Assembly: GCA_016584305.1 (NCBI GenBank)
Contig: JACEEZ010012749.1
Coordinates: 105,001-169,000, forward strand
DNA from: Chionoecetes opilio
Taxonomy: Eukaryota; Arthropoda; Malacostraca; Decapoda; Majidae
Length of the DNA: 64,000 bases
Direction of reading: 5' to 3'
Position numbers and translations under genes: made by a program. Shown piece after piece: positions 44,965-55,702 of this stretch (within the stretch, counting starts at the first letter, position 1; every line of letters starts with the position of its first letter). The notes under the pieces were generated by a model. It worked only from the letters and a program-made list of their open reading frames with translations, searched no databases and was not told the DNA's origin.

Positions 44965-45790
44965 CCGCTGAGCATGCTGCCACCTGGCGGGAGGCAGCAG
45001 AAAATGTTCAATAGTCAAAAGAGACTTTCCTGCACCAGGGGCAGTGGGGGTCAGGGGACTAACGGAGGCTGTGCAGGTGAACCGTGAGTGTCGTGTGCCC
45101 AAATGTAAACAATACGACCGCTGAGCATGCTGCCACCTGGCGGGAGGCAGCAGAAAGTATTCAATAGTCTCAAGAGACGTTCCTGCACCAGGGGCAGTGG
45201 GGGTCAGGGGACTAACGGAGGCGGTGCAGGTGAATCGTGAGTGTCGTGTGCCCAAATGTAAACAATACGACTGCTGAGCATGCTGCCACCTGGTGGGAGG
45301 CAGCAGAAAGTGTTCAATAGTCTCAAGAGATGTTTCTGCACCAGGGGCAGTGGGGGTCAGGGGACTAACGGAGGCGGTGCAGGTGAACTGTGAGTGTTGT
45401 GTGCCCAAATGTAAACAATACGACCGCTGAGCATGCTGCCACCTGGCGGGAGGCAGCAGAAAGTGTTCAATAGTCTCAAGAGACGTTCCTGCACCAGGGG
45501 CAGTGGGGGTCAGGGGACTAACGGAGGCAGTGCAGGTGGACTGTGAGTGTCTTGTGTCCAAATGTAAATGTAAACAATACGACCGCTGAGCATGCTGCCA
45601 CCTGGCGGGAGGCAGTAGAAAGTGTTCAATAGTCTCAGAGATGTTCCTGCACCAGGAGCAGTGGGAGTCAGGGGACTGACGGAGGCTGTGCAGGTGAACC
45701 GTGAGTGTCGTGTGCCCAAATGTAAACAATACGACCGCTGAGCATGCTGCCACCTGGCGGGAGGCGCGGACACTGACCAGGGGTGACAGG
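44965..45790. repeat. 153-bp tandem array derived from a LINE, five-plus copies
   Basis: Units start CCGCTGAGCATGCTGCCACC at 44965, 45118, 45271 (one change), 45424, 45583 and 45735 (partial). The period is 153 bp, with one unit enlarged by a repeated AAATGT. On the minus strand each unit encodes the LINE zinc-knuckle-like region (SPLTPTAPGAGTSLETIEHF), and the frame stays open for 277 codons because 153 is divisible by three. It is not a gene of its own. Two shorter arrays sit in Tigger E copies at 52600 and 53516. Confidence 0.85.
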
Positions 45791-45958
45791 AGACGCTCGG
45801 ACTGCCGGACAACTTTGTCAATTTACGAACAGGACCAGGCATTTCGACGTAAAAAAAAAAAAAAAAAAAATTGTCCAGGACACTGACATATCCCCGGACC
45901 CCGGATTTTGTCCGGCAAATCCGATATCCGGGAAATGGAGGTCCGGGAAATTGAGGTT

Positions 45959-45960
<2 letters not shown>
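45736..45960. mobile_element. Tigger E copy 1, right end
   Basis: After the array, CGCGGACACTGACCAGGGGT, an A-run (about 45851-45870) and ATCCGATATCCGGGAAATGG lead to the end GGAAATTGAGGTTTG next to (TA)n. The same order is found in copies 2 and 3. Confidence 0.65.
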
Positions 45961-46025
<65 letters not shown>

Positions 46026-46043
46026 TTATATACATTTATATAC

Positions 46044-46113
<70 letters not shown>

Positions 46114-46119
46114 TATATA

Positions 46120-46173
<54 letters not shown>

Positions 46174-46178
46174 ATATA
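45960..46178. repeat. Long (TA)n array with interruptions
   Basis: About 210 bp of TA with a few ACATTTATATAC and ACTATATATAC interruptions. The many Tyr-Ile frames on both strands are artefacts. Confidence 0.97.
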
Positions 46179-46545
46179 CACCATATTTTACGAATTATAA
46201 GACGCTGCATCTTGGAAGACGCACCCTGATTTTGGAAAGAAATTTATAGGAAAAAACAAACAAACAGACCACCAAAACTGTTGTCTGATATACAGTCATT
46301 TTCACACAAGAACACATTCACTATTCATTATCTTCATTCAGCACTGCTCATCAGCCATTCTTATTTTCTAGCTTGTATGCGATAGTACAGTAAAACCCTT
46401 ATAACTCGCCACGATAGGGGCTCTGGCCCTTGCCGAGTTATTCAATATGCCGAATTATGCAAATGCCCTCCTCTGATATGGGTTTAAAAAAAAAAAAAAA
46501 AAAAAAAAAATACAGTACGTACATCATACAGTACTGTATTTCAAG

Positions 46546-46692
46546 ATGTCAGCTCCATCACGCAAGGGTGTCTCCAGCAGGAAGGGAATTAAATTGAAGA
46601 GCCTGAGCCTGCAGGAAAAGGTCAAAAGGACAAAAACACTACTCTGTGCGACTGAGGATATGCCGAGTGTAAGCAAAGAGATGCAGTTATAA
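46546..46692 (+). pseudogene. Tigger A transposase N-terminal remnant
   Basis: 48 codons MSAPSRKGVSSRKGIKLKSL to SVSKEMQL, the same deletion form as at 26057. No inverted partner here. Confidence 0.68.
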
Positions 46693-46837
46693 TGGCAATA
46701 TGCATTATGCAATATGGAATACGGCAGTATGGGGTACGACATATGCAATACATTATTTTTTGCCGACGTTCTGTATACATGTTCACACAAGAGGTTGTGA
46801 CGGCATGATATGCCGAGTGAAAACCAAGAGATGCAGT

Positions 46838-47178
46838 TTAGGGGAGGCGGTAGCAGAGTGGTTAGTGTCACAGGGTGGCGTTCTCGAAGACACGAGTTCG
46901 ATCCCGAGTGAGACCCATAAATCCACTTAAATTCTTTCTGCACCGTCGAGTGGCCTAAAAAGAACACCCACATGCCCTGTCCATTAACTCTACCTTCAAT
47001 TGCGAGTGCATTGGAGGATACAGGGGGGCGGCATCAGCCTCTAATCACAGGCGTCACTATAAAAATCCTGCCTGCGCCACCACGGGCGAGGGCCGACCAT
47101 CACAGCCCTCAAGTGAGCCTCCAGGGCCTACCATTTGAGCCCTGGAGGTTACTGCCTGCAGGCGCTATAGGCATAGAT
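46838..47178 (+). mobile_element. tRNA-derived SINE within Tigger A (copy S4)
   Basis: AGGGGAGGCGGTAGCAGAGT to CGCTATAGGCATAGATGT. No hAT MITE inside. Same insertion site (after AGATGCAGTTT). Confidence 0.8.
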
Positions 47179-47180
47179 GT

Positions 47181-47890
47181 AAAAAAAAAACCACAAAAAA
47201 CAAAAACAACAACAACGGAGTTTGACCTGTGTGACATTGCTAGGTGTGTGGTCTCAAACAACACACCAAATTTCAATTTAGTCGGTACAGCCGTTTCTCA
47301 GCTATAGCAAGATAACGTTGTCTGACACCCATCACGTGGCACGTACCATGCTGACCCCTCACGTGAGACAAAACATATCAACACAAATAGGGATTTAATG
47401 GGGCGGGGCTATCAGATGGCGAAAACCGCTTGTCAATCGGAAGCGGGATTCCAAAGATATAAGCTCCTGAAAAGCGTGACGGTCGGTCGGTTTGTCGGTC
47501 GGTCGGATCGGCCGCTTGATTCTGAGAAAAATCCCGTATCCACCGAGGACTCACAAGCGCTTTGCGCTCACTCGTAATGACTAGGTAAAGTTATCTTTAA
47601 TCATATGCATTTATATTGTAATTCTATGTTATTTTAGTGTTTGAATAATTATAGCATTAGGGGTCAACTTTGGTTTTGGTTGTGGGCCTGTAATAGATTA
47701 CCCTGCAATACATGTATGATGTTCATTTTATGCTAAAAAGAACGAATGTCATAAAGAATAAGGTCCTGGGACCATTTTTAGTTTGTTGTATCATACTTGA
47801 CTGTACTGAGTCTGGAATAGAACTTATGTGTACTTTACTGTAGCTATCTGAAGGTTTTTCCTGCTTTACTACTAAACATGTGAATGTTCA
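47181..47890. other. Unassigned intron sequence before PUS1 exon 2
   Basis: 47200-47575 looks repeat-derived (GGTCGGTCGGTTTGTCGGTC iterations near 47482) but I do not recognise the family. 47576-47890 is plain AT-rich intron ending in an acceptor. Confidence 0.4.
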
Positions 47891-47891
47891 G

Positions 47892-48078
47892 GAGGAGGTG
47901 GATTGAAACGTTCTGCTGAGCTTGAGGCAGCTACCAGTGAGGAGAAGCGCTTCCACTCTGATGCCTTGACAACCCCAGATGTAACTCATGATGGGAACGC
48001 TGAGATTGTGAGAAGGAAGCGGAGAAAATATGCGCTTCTTCTTTCTTACTGTGGCAAAGGATACTTAGGCATGCAAAG
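47892..48078 (+). CDS. PUS1: PUS1 second coding exon: start of synthase domain
   Basis: Preceded by TTCAG, followed by AAAG/GTAACC. 187 bp read as two bases, 61 codons and two bases with no stop: GGGLKRSAELEAATSEEKRF, a polar linker, RRKRRKYALLLSYCGKGYLG and MQR. The last part matches the opening of eukaryotic PUS1/TruA-family tRNA pseudouridine synthases (human PUS1 has KIVLLMAYSGKGYHGMQR-like sequence). The basic RRKRRK just before it could act in nuclear import. The final AG joins A of the next exon to give Arg, as expected. PUS1 converts uridine to pseudouridine in tRNAs and some mRNAs in nucleus and mitochondria. Confidence 0.93.
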
Positions 48079-48573
48079 GTAACCAATCACTATACAACTA
48101 CTGTGTGCAGAAGCACTACTTTAATCTCTTATGTATTATATACTGCATAATCCCTGAACTGAGACAATTTCTTCCATCTTTAGTTTAACCATTTTTTTTT
48201 TATAATATTATAATTTTCATGAAATCAAATATTTTTTTTGATGGACATTTTTGATAGGAATTATAACTTTTTAAAAATGTACTATTTGCACATCATTGTG
48301 CGTATTTAGGATGAGTAAACTGCACGCTATGTTCAGCATATGTGTGAATGAACTGCTCTGTGTTTTTGTACCACCCAAAATGTGTGGGAGAAGGCCTCAT
48401 TTATAAGAAAAGAAAAATGTGAATTATTTTAAATTTAAATAATTTTTTTAAGGAAGAATTATTATTATTATTATTATTATTTTTTTTTTGGGGGGGGGGA
48501 GAATTATTATTATTATTATTATTATTTATTTTTTTGCCTCAATAGTTTTCAAGGAAAGCCCTCCCCTCAAAAA

Positions 48574-48578
<5 letters not shown>

Positions 48579-48670
<92 letters not shown>
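48579..48670. repeat. (TA)n microsatellite
   Basis: About 43 TA units ending ATACACACACACA, next to a Tc1/mariner-like end. Confidence 0.97.
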
Positions 48671-48677
48671 CACACAC

Positions 48678-49205
48678 ACAGTCGGCGCAAAAAAACTTAG
48701 GATGCCAAAAAACTCAGGGCGGGAATAACGTCCTTAGCTGTTTTGACAATTTCGGTGGGAGCGATTGATTTTTTTGACTTTTTTTGTATATTTAGCAGTG
48801 TTAGGGTGTCTGCTGTAGATTCCTCGCTGCTGCCCGCTCTGTATCTTGCAAGTCATCACTGGAAGAGGTTGTTGTGTTTGGTTCTCCAACATTCCTACAC
48901 CCCCATTCGCCCCTCCATTTTCTACCGCCTCCTACAGGTCTACTGAAGCATTATGCCGGGCAAATCTCTATCCATTTTGAAGAAGACATATATAGTAACC
49001 TTGTATCGAAGTGGGAAAACAATTGGCCGGATAGTGAGGGAGATGTGTGTTTCCAAACATACCGTCTCGGTGTGGTGCAGGCGGGCACAAGATGGTGAGT
49101 TAGAGACTGTTTTGGCGTGGGAAAAAAGGGTCAATGCGACCAAGAAAAACTTCAAAGAAGACTGATCAACTGCTCAAAATGATTATTGACATCAACAATC
49201 CTTAA
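48678..49205 (+). mobile_element. Tc1/mariner-type element fragment
   Basis: CACAGTCGGCGCAAAAAAAC begins the fragment, like many Tc1-group inverted repeats. At 48953 an open frame starts MPGKSLSILKKTYIVTLYRS and continues GKTIGRIVREMCVSKHTVSV, the N-terminal helix-turn-helix of Tc1-like transposases. A frameshift near 49125 moves the usual RPRKTSKKTDQLL linker to another frame. It stops before the DDE domain. Confidence 0.72.
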
Positions 49206-49265
49206 AAGAAGGTAAATACAGTACTGTAAAAGCATAACATAAAAACTACACTTACCAGTGAATGG

Positions 49266-49432
49266 TTAGAATGTGCTGGATTTGATATCAAACTCAGCAC
49301 AAATAGCACGAATGGACGCACCTACATCCATCCTTGCCAGCACTTTCACCTTTTCCTGCAGGCTCAGGGCCTCAGGCTCTTTAATTTCATTCCCTTCCTG
49401 CTGGAGACACCCTTGCGTGATGGAGCTGACAT
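49266..49432 (-). pseudogene. Tigger A transposase N-terminal remnant with frameshift
   Basis: Leader MSAPSRKGVSSRKGMKLKSL in one frame, then LSLQEKVKVLARMDVGASIR and AICAEFDIKSSTF (HTH) in another, after a small insertion (CTCAGGGC). The DDE domain is absent. It retains the HTH, like 25428-25634. Confidence 0.7.
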
Positions 49433-49851
49433 CTTGATATACAGTACTGTATGATGTAATCCCAAAACACATAAAATAGGTGGCAAATTAAAGCAAAGGT
49501 CAGGAACCAGTGCGTAGGCTGCGCCGTGTTTTTGTCGTCCAAGCACCGTCTTGGATTACAAATCCCAATCCAATAATACTTGCTGAAATGTGTGTTATAC
49601 TACTTTGTGATATTGTTTGCAATGTTTTGCATTGATTATTATTTCGGCTCCTACCAAGCTTGTTGTGTTTTTGAAGCAGAAACCAATCCTTTTTGAATTT
49701 TGACAAAAAACGGAATTCGTATCCAAGACGGTGCTTTGACGACATAAACACGGCTCAGCTGAGAGCCTACACGCTCGTTCCCGACCTTTGCTTTACTTTG
49801 CCAACTCTTTTACGTGTTTTGGGATTACATCATACAGTACTGTATTTCAAG

Positions 49852-49998
49852 ATGTCAGCTCCATCATGCAAGGGTGTCTCCAGCAGGAAGGGAATGAAAT
49901 TGAAGAGCCTGAGCCTGCAGGAAAAGATCAAAAGGACAAAAATACGACTTTATGCGACTGACGATATGCCGAGTGTAAGCGAAGAGATGCAGTTATAA
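49852..49998 (+). pseudogene. Tigger A transposase N-terminal remnant, inverted partner
   Basis: MSAPSCKGVSSRKGMKLKSL to MPSVSEEMQL, 48 codons, the deletion form without HTH. The ATG-to-ATG distance to its partner is about 420 bp, as in the pair at 25634/26057. Confidence 0.68.
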
Positions 49999-50104
49999 CA
50001 TCAATATGCCGAGATACATTATTTTTTGCTGACTTTCTGTTTACATGTTCACACAAGAGGTTGTGAGGGCATGATATGCCGAGTGAAAACCATGAGATGC
50101 AGTT

Positions 50105-50690
50105 TAGGTGAGGCGGTAGCAGAGTGGCTAGCGTCACCGGGTGGCGTTCTCGAAGACCCGAGTTCGATCCCGAGTGAGACCCATAAATCCACTTGAAATC
50201 TTTCTGCACTGTCGAGTGGCCTAAGAACACCCACATGCCCTGTCCATTAACTCCACCTTCGACTGTGAGTGCATGGGAGGACACAGGGGGCGGCATGAGC
50301 CTCTAATCACAGGCATCAGTCCAGGGCCGGATTAAGGGGGGTCTACCGGGGCTCTAGCCCAAGGGCCCCCACCAAAAGGGCCCCCACCATATGTATATTA
50401 GCTTTAAGCAGTAATATTAAAAACATTGGAAAGTTACAAAACCAAAACATATTTGCCTGTCTCTGTTTCATCCTTTATCTCTGAATACCAGTCTATGCAT
50501 TAATAGTTCTTTGCCAAACATAGGCCTCAAAATACCCACAAAAGTGCTTAATTTTCGTGCAAAAATAGGGCCCCCACAAAAGCTGAGATCCAGGGCCCCC
50601 ACAGCTCTTGATCCGGCCCTGGGCATCACCATAACAATCCTGCCACCATCACAGCCCTCGAGTGAGCCTCCAGGGCCTACCATCCCACCC
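50105..50690 (+). mobile_element. tRNA-derived SINE within Tigger A (copy S5), split
   Basis: AGGTGAGGCGGTAGCAGAGT head, GAGTTCGATCCCGAGTG, interrupted at 50332 by the hAT MITE, then a shortened 3' part. AGGTGAGG, unlike AGGGGAGG in S1, S2 and S4, is shared with S3. Confidence 0.78.
50332..50631. mobile_element. hAT-like MITE, copy 2
   Basis: CAGGGCCGGATTAAGGGGGG to ATCCGGCCCTG. Left flank GGCATCAG(TC), right flank GGCATCAC. Same site as copy 1 at 40952. Confidence 0.74.
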
Positions 50691-50761
50691 ACTTTGCCTT
50701 TGCCATGCCGAGTTATATCAAATTCCGAGTTATGTGCCGAGTTATAAGGCTTTTACTGTAA

Positions 50762-51190
50762 GGAGAGAGAGAGAGAGAGAGAAAAAAAAATACAACAATG
50801 ATTCAATGATGTTTCTCCTTCCTCCTCTTCCTGATATCATAATTGCATCATAAGCTTTAAAAATTACTAATAATTAGGGGAGCGAGGTAATTAATATAGA
50901 TATAAAAATTAGATTTTTCTGTTATTTATATAACTTTTTTTGTGGGCGTACGTATGTACGTGTGTGTGTGTGTGTGTGTTTGACGTGGGTCAAGGTCACA
51001 AGTGATTAACAGGGGCATGTGGGAGGGCAGACCGATGCCTGAGAGTGAGGGGTGGGAAAGTGTTTATTTAGTGTACATTTTAACGCCAAACCTTCCATCA
51101 CGCCCCAGAACGCCATCACCCAATCAAGAGGGAACCAGGGTCTGTCATGCCCCACCTTGGTGGGAGGGGCATGTGGCTCTAGCGTTCTTG
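50762..51190. other. Unassigned intron sequence
   Basis: Short GA run (50762-50782), a GT run (50960-50978) and no recognised element or gene. Confidence 0.4.
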
Positions 51191-51449
51191 AACAGAGTAT
51201 ACCACTAAATCACTAGCAACACAGGCTCTTTCCTTATATATCTTAATATGTGATACATCAAAACTCCTTAAAACCCAAGCATTCCAAAGTAAAATGAGAA
51301 AATAATGCAATTATGTTGAGTTGACAATTCGAGCGGCGATAAGTGGTCTGATATGCAAAAAAAAAAAAAAAAAAAAAAAAAACTTGTCACGCAAATGGAG
51401 TCCGTTACATCCGAAGTCCGTTACATCGAGGTCCGTTAAATCGAGGATT

Positions 51450-51452
<3 letters not shown>
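51190..51452. mobile_element. Tigger B copy 7, right end
   Basis: ACCACTAAATCACTAGCAAC, ATATGTGATACATCAAAACT (the uninterrupted site of the Tigger A insertion in copy 6), an A-run (51357-51382), triple TCCGTTA words, and the end ATCGAGGATTGACTA. Confidence 0.7.

Positions 51453-51546
<94 letters not shown>
51453..51546. repeat. (TA)n microsatellite
   Basis: About 47 TA units joining Tigger B copy 7 and Tigger I. Confidence 0.97.
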
Positions 51547-51547
<1 letters not shown>

Positions 51548-52232
51548 TGTCGGACCCCGCCGAACACGACAGTTACGGTCCTGACCCCGTCGTGCACGGC
51601 AAAATTTGTATTTGGCGAATAACAGGTTCAATAGGAAAATAGGGGTTACGTTCCCAGACCATCACTTTTTGGGGGGTCAAAAAAAAATTTCACTTTTTTT
51701 TTGATAAGTAAAAAAATAGGTTACGTTCCCAGACCCTCATTTTTGGAGGGTAAAAAATGTTTACTACTATTTTTGGGTGAATAAGATGAAGGAAACAACT
51801 GTTATTACAATTAATATTTTTTATTAATAATAAAAAATACCTTAAAACTATAAAATGGTTTTCATTAACTATAAAAAAAATAGAGGTAACAGGCTGCTTG
51901 GCTGGTGTAGCAGGAGGCATGGCTGGTGTGCTGGGTGGAGATCACTCACTGTCTGTATCATCTGGATCATCAAAGCCACATAATGGGATGGGAGAGACAG
52001 ATGACATTGATGAGGTAGTATTATCTGGTGTAGCAGGAGTAACAGGCTGCCTGGCTGGTGTAGTAACAGGAGGTGTAGCAGGTGTAGAATGCTTCTTGGC
52101 TGGTGTGCTGGCTGGATTCAAATTCGTGTTATCGCGAGTAAAACTCGTGTTCGGCAAGTCATGGGATATTTTACCTATTCGTGTAAGTGCGAGTTTCGTG
52201 CAGGGCGAACTCGTGTTCGGCGGGGTCCGACA

Positions 52233-52233
<1 letters not shown>
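51547..52233. mobile_element. Tigger I-type element
   Basis: CTGTCGGACCCCGCCGAACA and its complement at the right end, flanked by TA. GTTACGTTCCCAGACC and CTCGTGTTCGG-type words repeat inside. The minus strand (52146-51942) encodes a Thr/Pro-rich stretch ending [12 protein letters not shown], which resembles the acidic tail of Tigger transposases. The catalytic domain is missing. Confidence 0.7.

Positions 52234-52317
<84 letters not shown>
52234..52317. repeat. (TA)n microsatellite
   Basis: About 42 TA units between Tigger I and Tigger E copy 2. Confidence 0.97.
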
Positions 52318-52968
<651 letters not shown>

Positions 52969-52970
52969 TA

Positions 52971-53152
52971 CAGTAAAACCCTTATAACTTGGCACGCTAG
53001 GGGCTCTGGCCCTTGCCGAGTTATTCAATGTGCCGAGTTATTTAATGTCCTCCTCTGATATGAGTATATAAAAAAAAAAAAAAAAAAAACCTGTGTCCTT
53101 GCCATGCCGAGTTATATCAAATTCCGAGTTATACAGTGCCGAGTTATAAGGG

Positions 53153-53158
<6 letters not shown>
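52971..53158. mobile_element. Short Tigger A (MITE form)
   Basis: CAGTAAAACCCTTATAACTT to GAGTTATAAGGGTTTTAATA, 188 bp with a central A-run. No SINE. It shares its left TA with the end of Tigger E copy 2. Confidence 0.75.
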
Positions 53159-53191
<33 letters not shown>

Positions 53192-53220
53192 TATATATAT
53201 ATGTCCGGGAAATCGAGGTT

Positions 53221-53304
<84 letters not shown>
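53158..53304. repeat. Two (TA)n runs with a Tigger E tip between
   Basis: TA runs at 53157-53202 and 53225-53304 flank GTCCGGGAAATCGAGGTTTG, an isolated Tigger E end. Confidence 0.9.
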
Positions 53305-53314
<10 letters not shown>

Positions 53315-54060
53315 AACCTCGATTTCCCGGACTAATAGGGGGGAGCACTGGTCCGGGAACCGCAAAAGTCCGGGAATCGCAAGAAAGAAGAAGAAGAAAA
53401 AAAAAAAAAAAAAAAAAAAGTCCGATGCCATTACTCACCCCCGGACGTTTATCCTACTTTAGTATTTACTGTCCGGCAACCGACAATATCAACTACCCCG
53501 CCGCGGACTTTTAAGTCTGCTGAGCATGCAGCCACCTGGCGGGAGGCAGCAGAAAGTGTTCAATAGTCTCAAGAGACGTTCCTGCACCAGGGGCAGTGGG
53601 GATCAGGGGACTAACGGAGGCTGTGCAGGTGAACCGTGAGTGTCGTGTGCCCAAATGTAAACAATACGACCGCTGAGCATGCTGCCACCTGGCGGGAGGC
53701 AGCAGAAAGTGTTCAATAGTCTCAGAAATGTTCTTGCACCAGGGGCAGTGGGAGTCAGGTGACTGACGGAGGCTGTGCAGGTGAACCGTGAATGTTGTGT
53801 GCCCAAATGTAAACAATACGACCGCTGAGCATGCTGCCACCTGGCGGGAGGCGCGGACACTGACCAGGGGTGACAGGAGACGCTCGGACCGCCGGACAAC
53901 TTGGTCAATTTACGAACAGGACCAGGCATTTCAACGTAAAAAAAAATAAAAAAAAAAAATAAAAAAATTGTCCGAGACTGACATATCCCCGGACCTCGGA
54001 TTTTGTCCGGCAAATCCGATATCCGGGAAATCGAGGTCCGGGAAATCGAGGTTTGTGTGT
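53305..54060. mobile_element. Tigger E copy 3
   Basis: CACACAAACCTCGATTTCCC to GGGAAATCGAGGTTTGTGTG. Two full and one partial 153-bp LINE-derived units start at 53516. An A-rich tract (about 53396-53419) takes the place of the (TA)n run in copy 2. Confidence 0.78.
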
Positions 54061-54081
54061 ATATATATATATATATATATA

Positions 54082-54624
54082 CAGAGAGGTCCCGTTATAT
54101 GAGCATTCGGTATACGAGAAATCAATGATACGAGCTGAGTAAATTAGGGTCTATTTTCAATATACGAGATCGAAAATCCAATGCTACGAAATTAAAACTG
54201 GGGTGAGTAAAATTACCAAGTTCAAAATCTGCGCCCTACCACGCATGCATCTGGGCTTGATGATGTACAATGATTCAGATGCACAGAGACGAGTTTGTGG
54301 GCAGCGGAAGAGGTCTGCGCACCCCTTCCATGCATGTTTTGTTTAATTAATGTGCAGTTATGTTATTTTGTGTGCTATTTTCTCTTTCAGAATGCTTTTT
54401 CTACAGAATAGGTAGTACAGTGTGGGTAATATAGACGCTGTGTGTTTGTTGTGTTTGGGATAGTTTATTTTAGCTTGAAAAACTTGTCTTTGATGGGGTC
54501 CTGGAACCAAACCTATATTTTACCATTAGTTATGTATATCATAACGTTATGTATTATGTACGAGATTTCGCTTTACAAGTATGCCAGGTGGAACCTAACT
54601 GCTCGTATCTTCGAGACCTCCCTG
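54082..54624. mobile_element. Tigger C copy 3
   Basis: CAGAGAGGTCCCGTTATATG to CTCGTATCTTCGAGACCTCC plus CTG. It lies between a short TA run and Tigger B copy 5, six bases from the latter. No coding frame. Confidence 0.75.
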
Positions 54625-54926
54625 TATATACAGTCGACCCTTGATTTAACAGACTAAAAGGGGGAGAAGTGGTCCGTTAAAGCCGATTGTCCGTTACTGC
54701 GAGGGTATTTTCCCCAGGGGTATGAAAATATAGGAAAAACACAGGAAAAATTGTGAAATAAATAGGAAATAATCACAAACACAACCAGACCGTGTAGCTA
54801 TGTTGGGAGGTAAACAGTGACTGGTACTACATGGTGGATTTGGCACGCTCCTCCACGCTGTGAAATAAATGAGAAATAATCACAAACACAACCAGACCGT
54901 GTAGCTATGTTGGGAGGTAAACAGTC

Positions 54927-55150
54927 AATCAATCAATCATTGGGGGCATACGCCGGGGGGCGCGTCGCCTCGCCCACCCTACGACGCCACTCCCGGGGGT
55001 CACCACGCGCGAGTCCCCATGCAGGCTCCTTTCCCATACCAAGCAGCTCTCGACACGAAACATCAATTTGCCCCAGCCGCGAGCCTTGTGGGCGCCCCCT
55101 TGGCCTCCTCCACGCCGGATTGTCTCTTACAGATACAACCCGATAGTGAG
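54927..55150 (+). mobile_element. SINE-like insert
   Basis: AATCAATCAATCATTGGGGG, CATACGCCGGGGGGCGCGTC and ACGACGCCACTCCCGGGGGT give a GC-rich unit, unlike its surroundings. The first bases match 19128. It is flanked by AGGTAAACAGT on both sides (about 54917 and 55150), which may be a target duplication. Confidence 0.6.
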
Positions 55151-55408
55151 GTAAACAGTGACTGGCGCTAAATGCTGGATTTGGCACGCTCGCCCACGAC
55201 TGCTCGGGACTAGTATTATGAGAGGTAGTAAGTCTCCAGGCTTGCTCATTACTGCTTGGTATGCTATGAAATATCATCATTCTAGGTGAATGTATACATA
55301 TAATTGCATTTTAATGGCTATTATTCATATATGTAAGTAATGATGAAAATACAAGCAAAGCGCTCATTCACGCCTGGCAGCGCGGCAGCAGCAGCAGCAG
55401 TGTTGTCG

Positions 55409-55702
55409 TTAGACATGTAAGACACATGTAGGGCTACACTCTGAGGAACTTTCAGGTGTTGTCGAAAATGTATTACTCCTTTTCCTATCCTTACTTGCAT
55501 CAACATTGAATTTTACAGCATATTCTCTGACTTTGTCCTTAGATTTGCGAAGATCACTCGCTGTTTGTTTCTTTACTCCATACTCGTCACACACCCGCCG
55601 GACGACAGAAACAGATTCCAGCTTCTTAATACATTCTAATTTCTCTGCAATACTTAGATTCACACGCTTTCTTTTACCAATTCCCTTCTCTTTTGATGCC
55701 AT
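55409..55702 (-). pseudogene. Tigger B transposase N-terminal fragment
   Basis: 97 codons: a basic leader MASKEKGIGKRKRVNLSIAE, then KLECIKKLESVSVVRRVCDE and YGVKKQTASDLRKSKDKVRE, the CENP-B-type helix-turn-helix of pogo/Tigger transposases, then YAVKFNVDASKDRKRS. The frame then diverges (SNTFSTTPESSSECS), so the second DNA-binding half and DDE domain are lost. It shows the protein family behind the B termini. Confidence 0.8.

Larger units (their letters stand above)
46388..47180. mobile_element. Tigger A copy with SINE S4
   Basis: CAGTAAAACCCTTATAACTC, GGCTCTGGCCCTTGCCGAGT, an A-run (about 46486-46510), a transposase leader remnant (46546-46692), then the SINE. No right terminal repeat follows, so it is truncated in or just after the SINE tail. 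Confidence 0.7.
49209..50758. mobile_element. Tigger A copy with palindrome, SINE S5 and hAT MITE
   Basis: Contains a minus-strand transposase start (49266-49432) facing a plus-strand start (49852-49998), then ACATTATTTTTTGCTGACTT, the SINE, and the right end GTTATAAGGCTTTTACTG. The left terminal repeat is not clear. Its order matches the copies at 25-26.7 kb and 44.3-45 kb. Confidence 0.7.

Noticed and set aside
44920..45753. 277-codon minus-strand open frame
   Set aside because: It is the 153-bp LINE-derived unit read five times. Length is due to a period divisible by three, not selection.
45510..46249. Tyr-Ile-rich open frames on both strands (also at 23.1, 27.3, 48.5, 51.4, 52.3 and 53.2 kb)
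   Set aside because: Produced by (TA)n arrays, with no stop in two of the frames. No protein meaning.
47460..47600. Possible extra PUS1 exon
   Set aside because: No open frame joins exon 47892 in the needed phase, and the GGTCGGTCGG iterations look repeat-derived. 22312-22429 fits the phase better.
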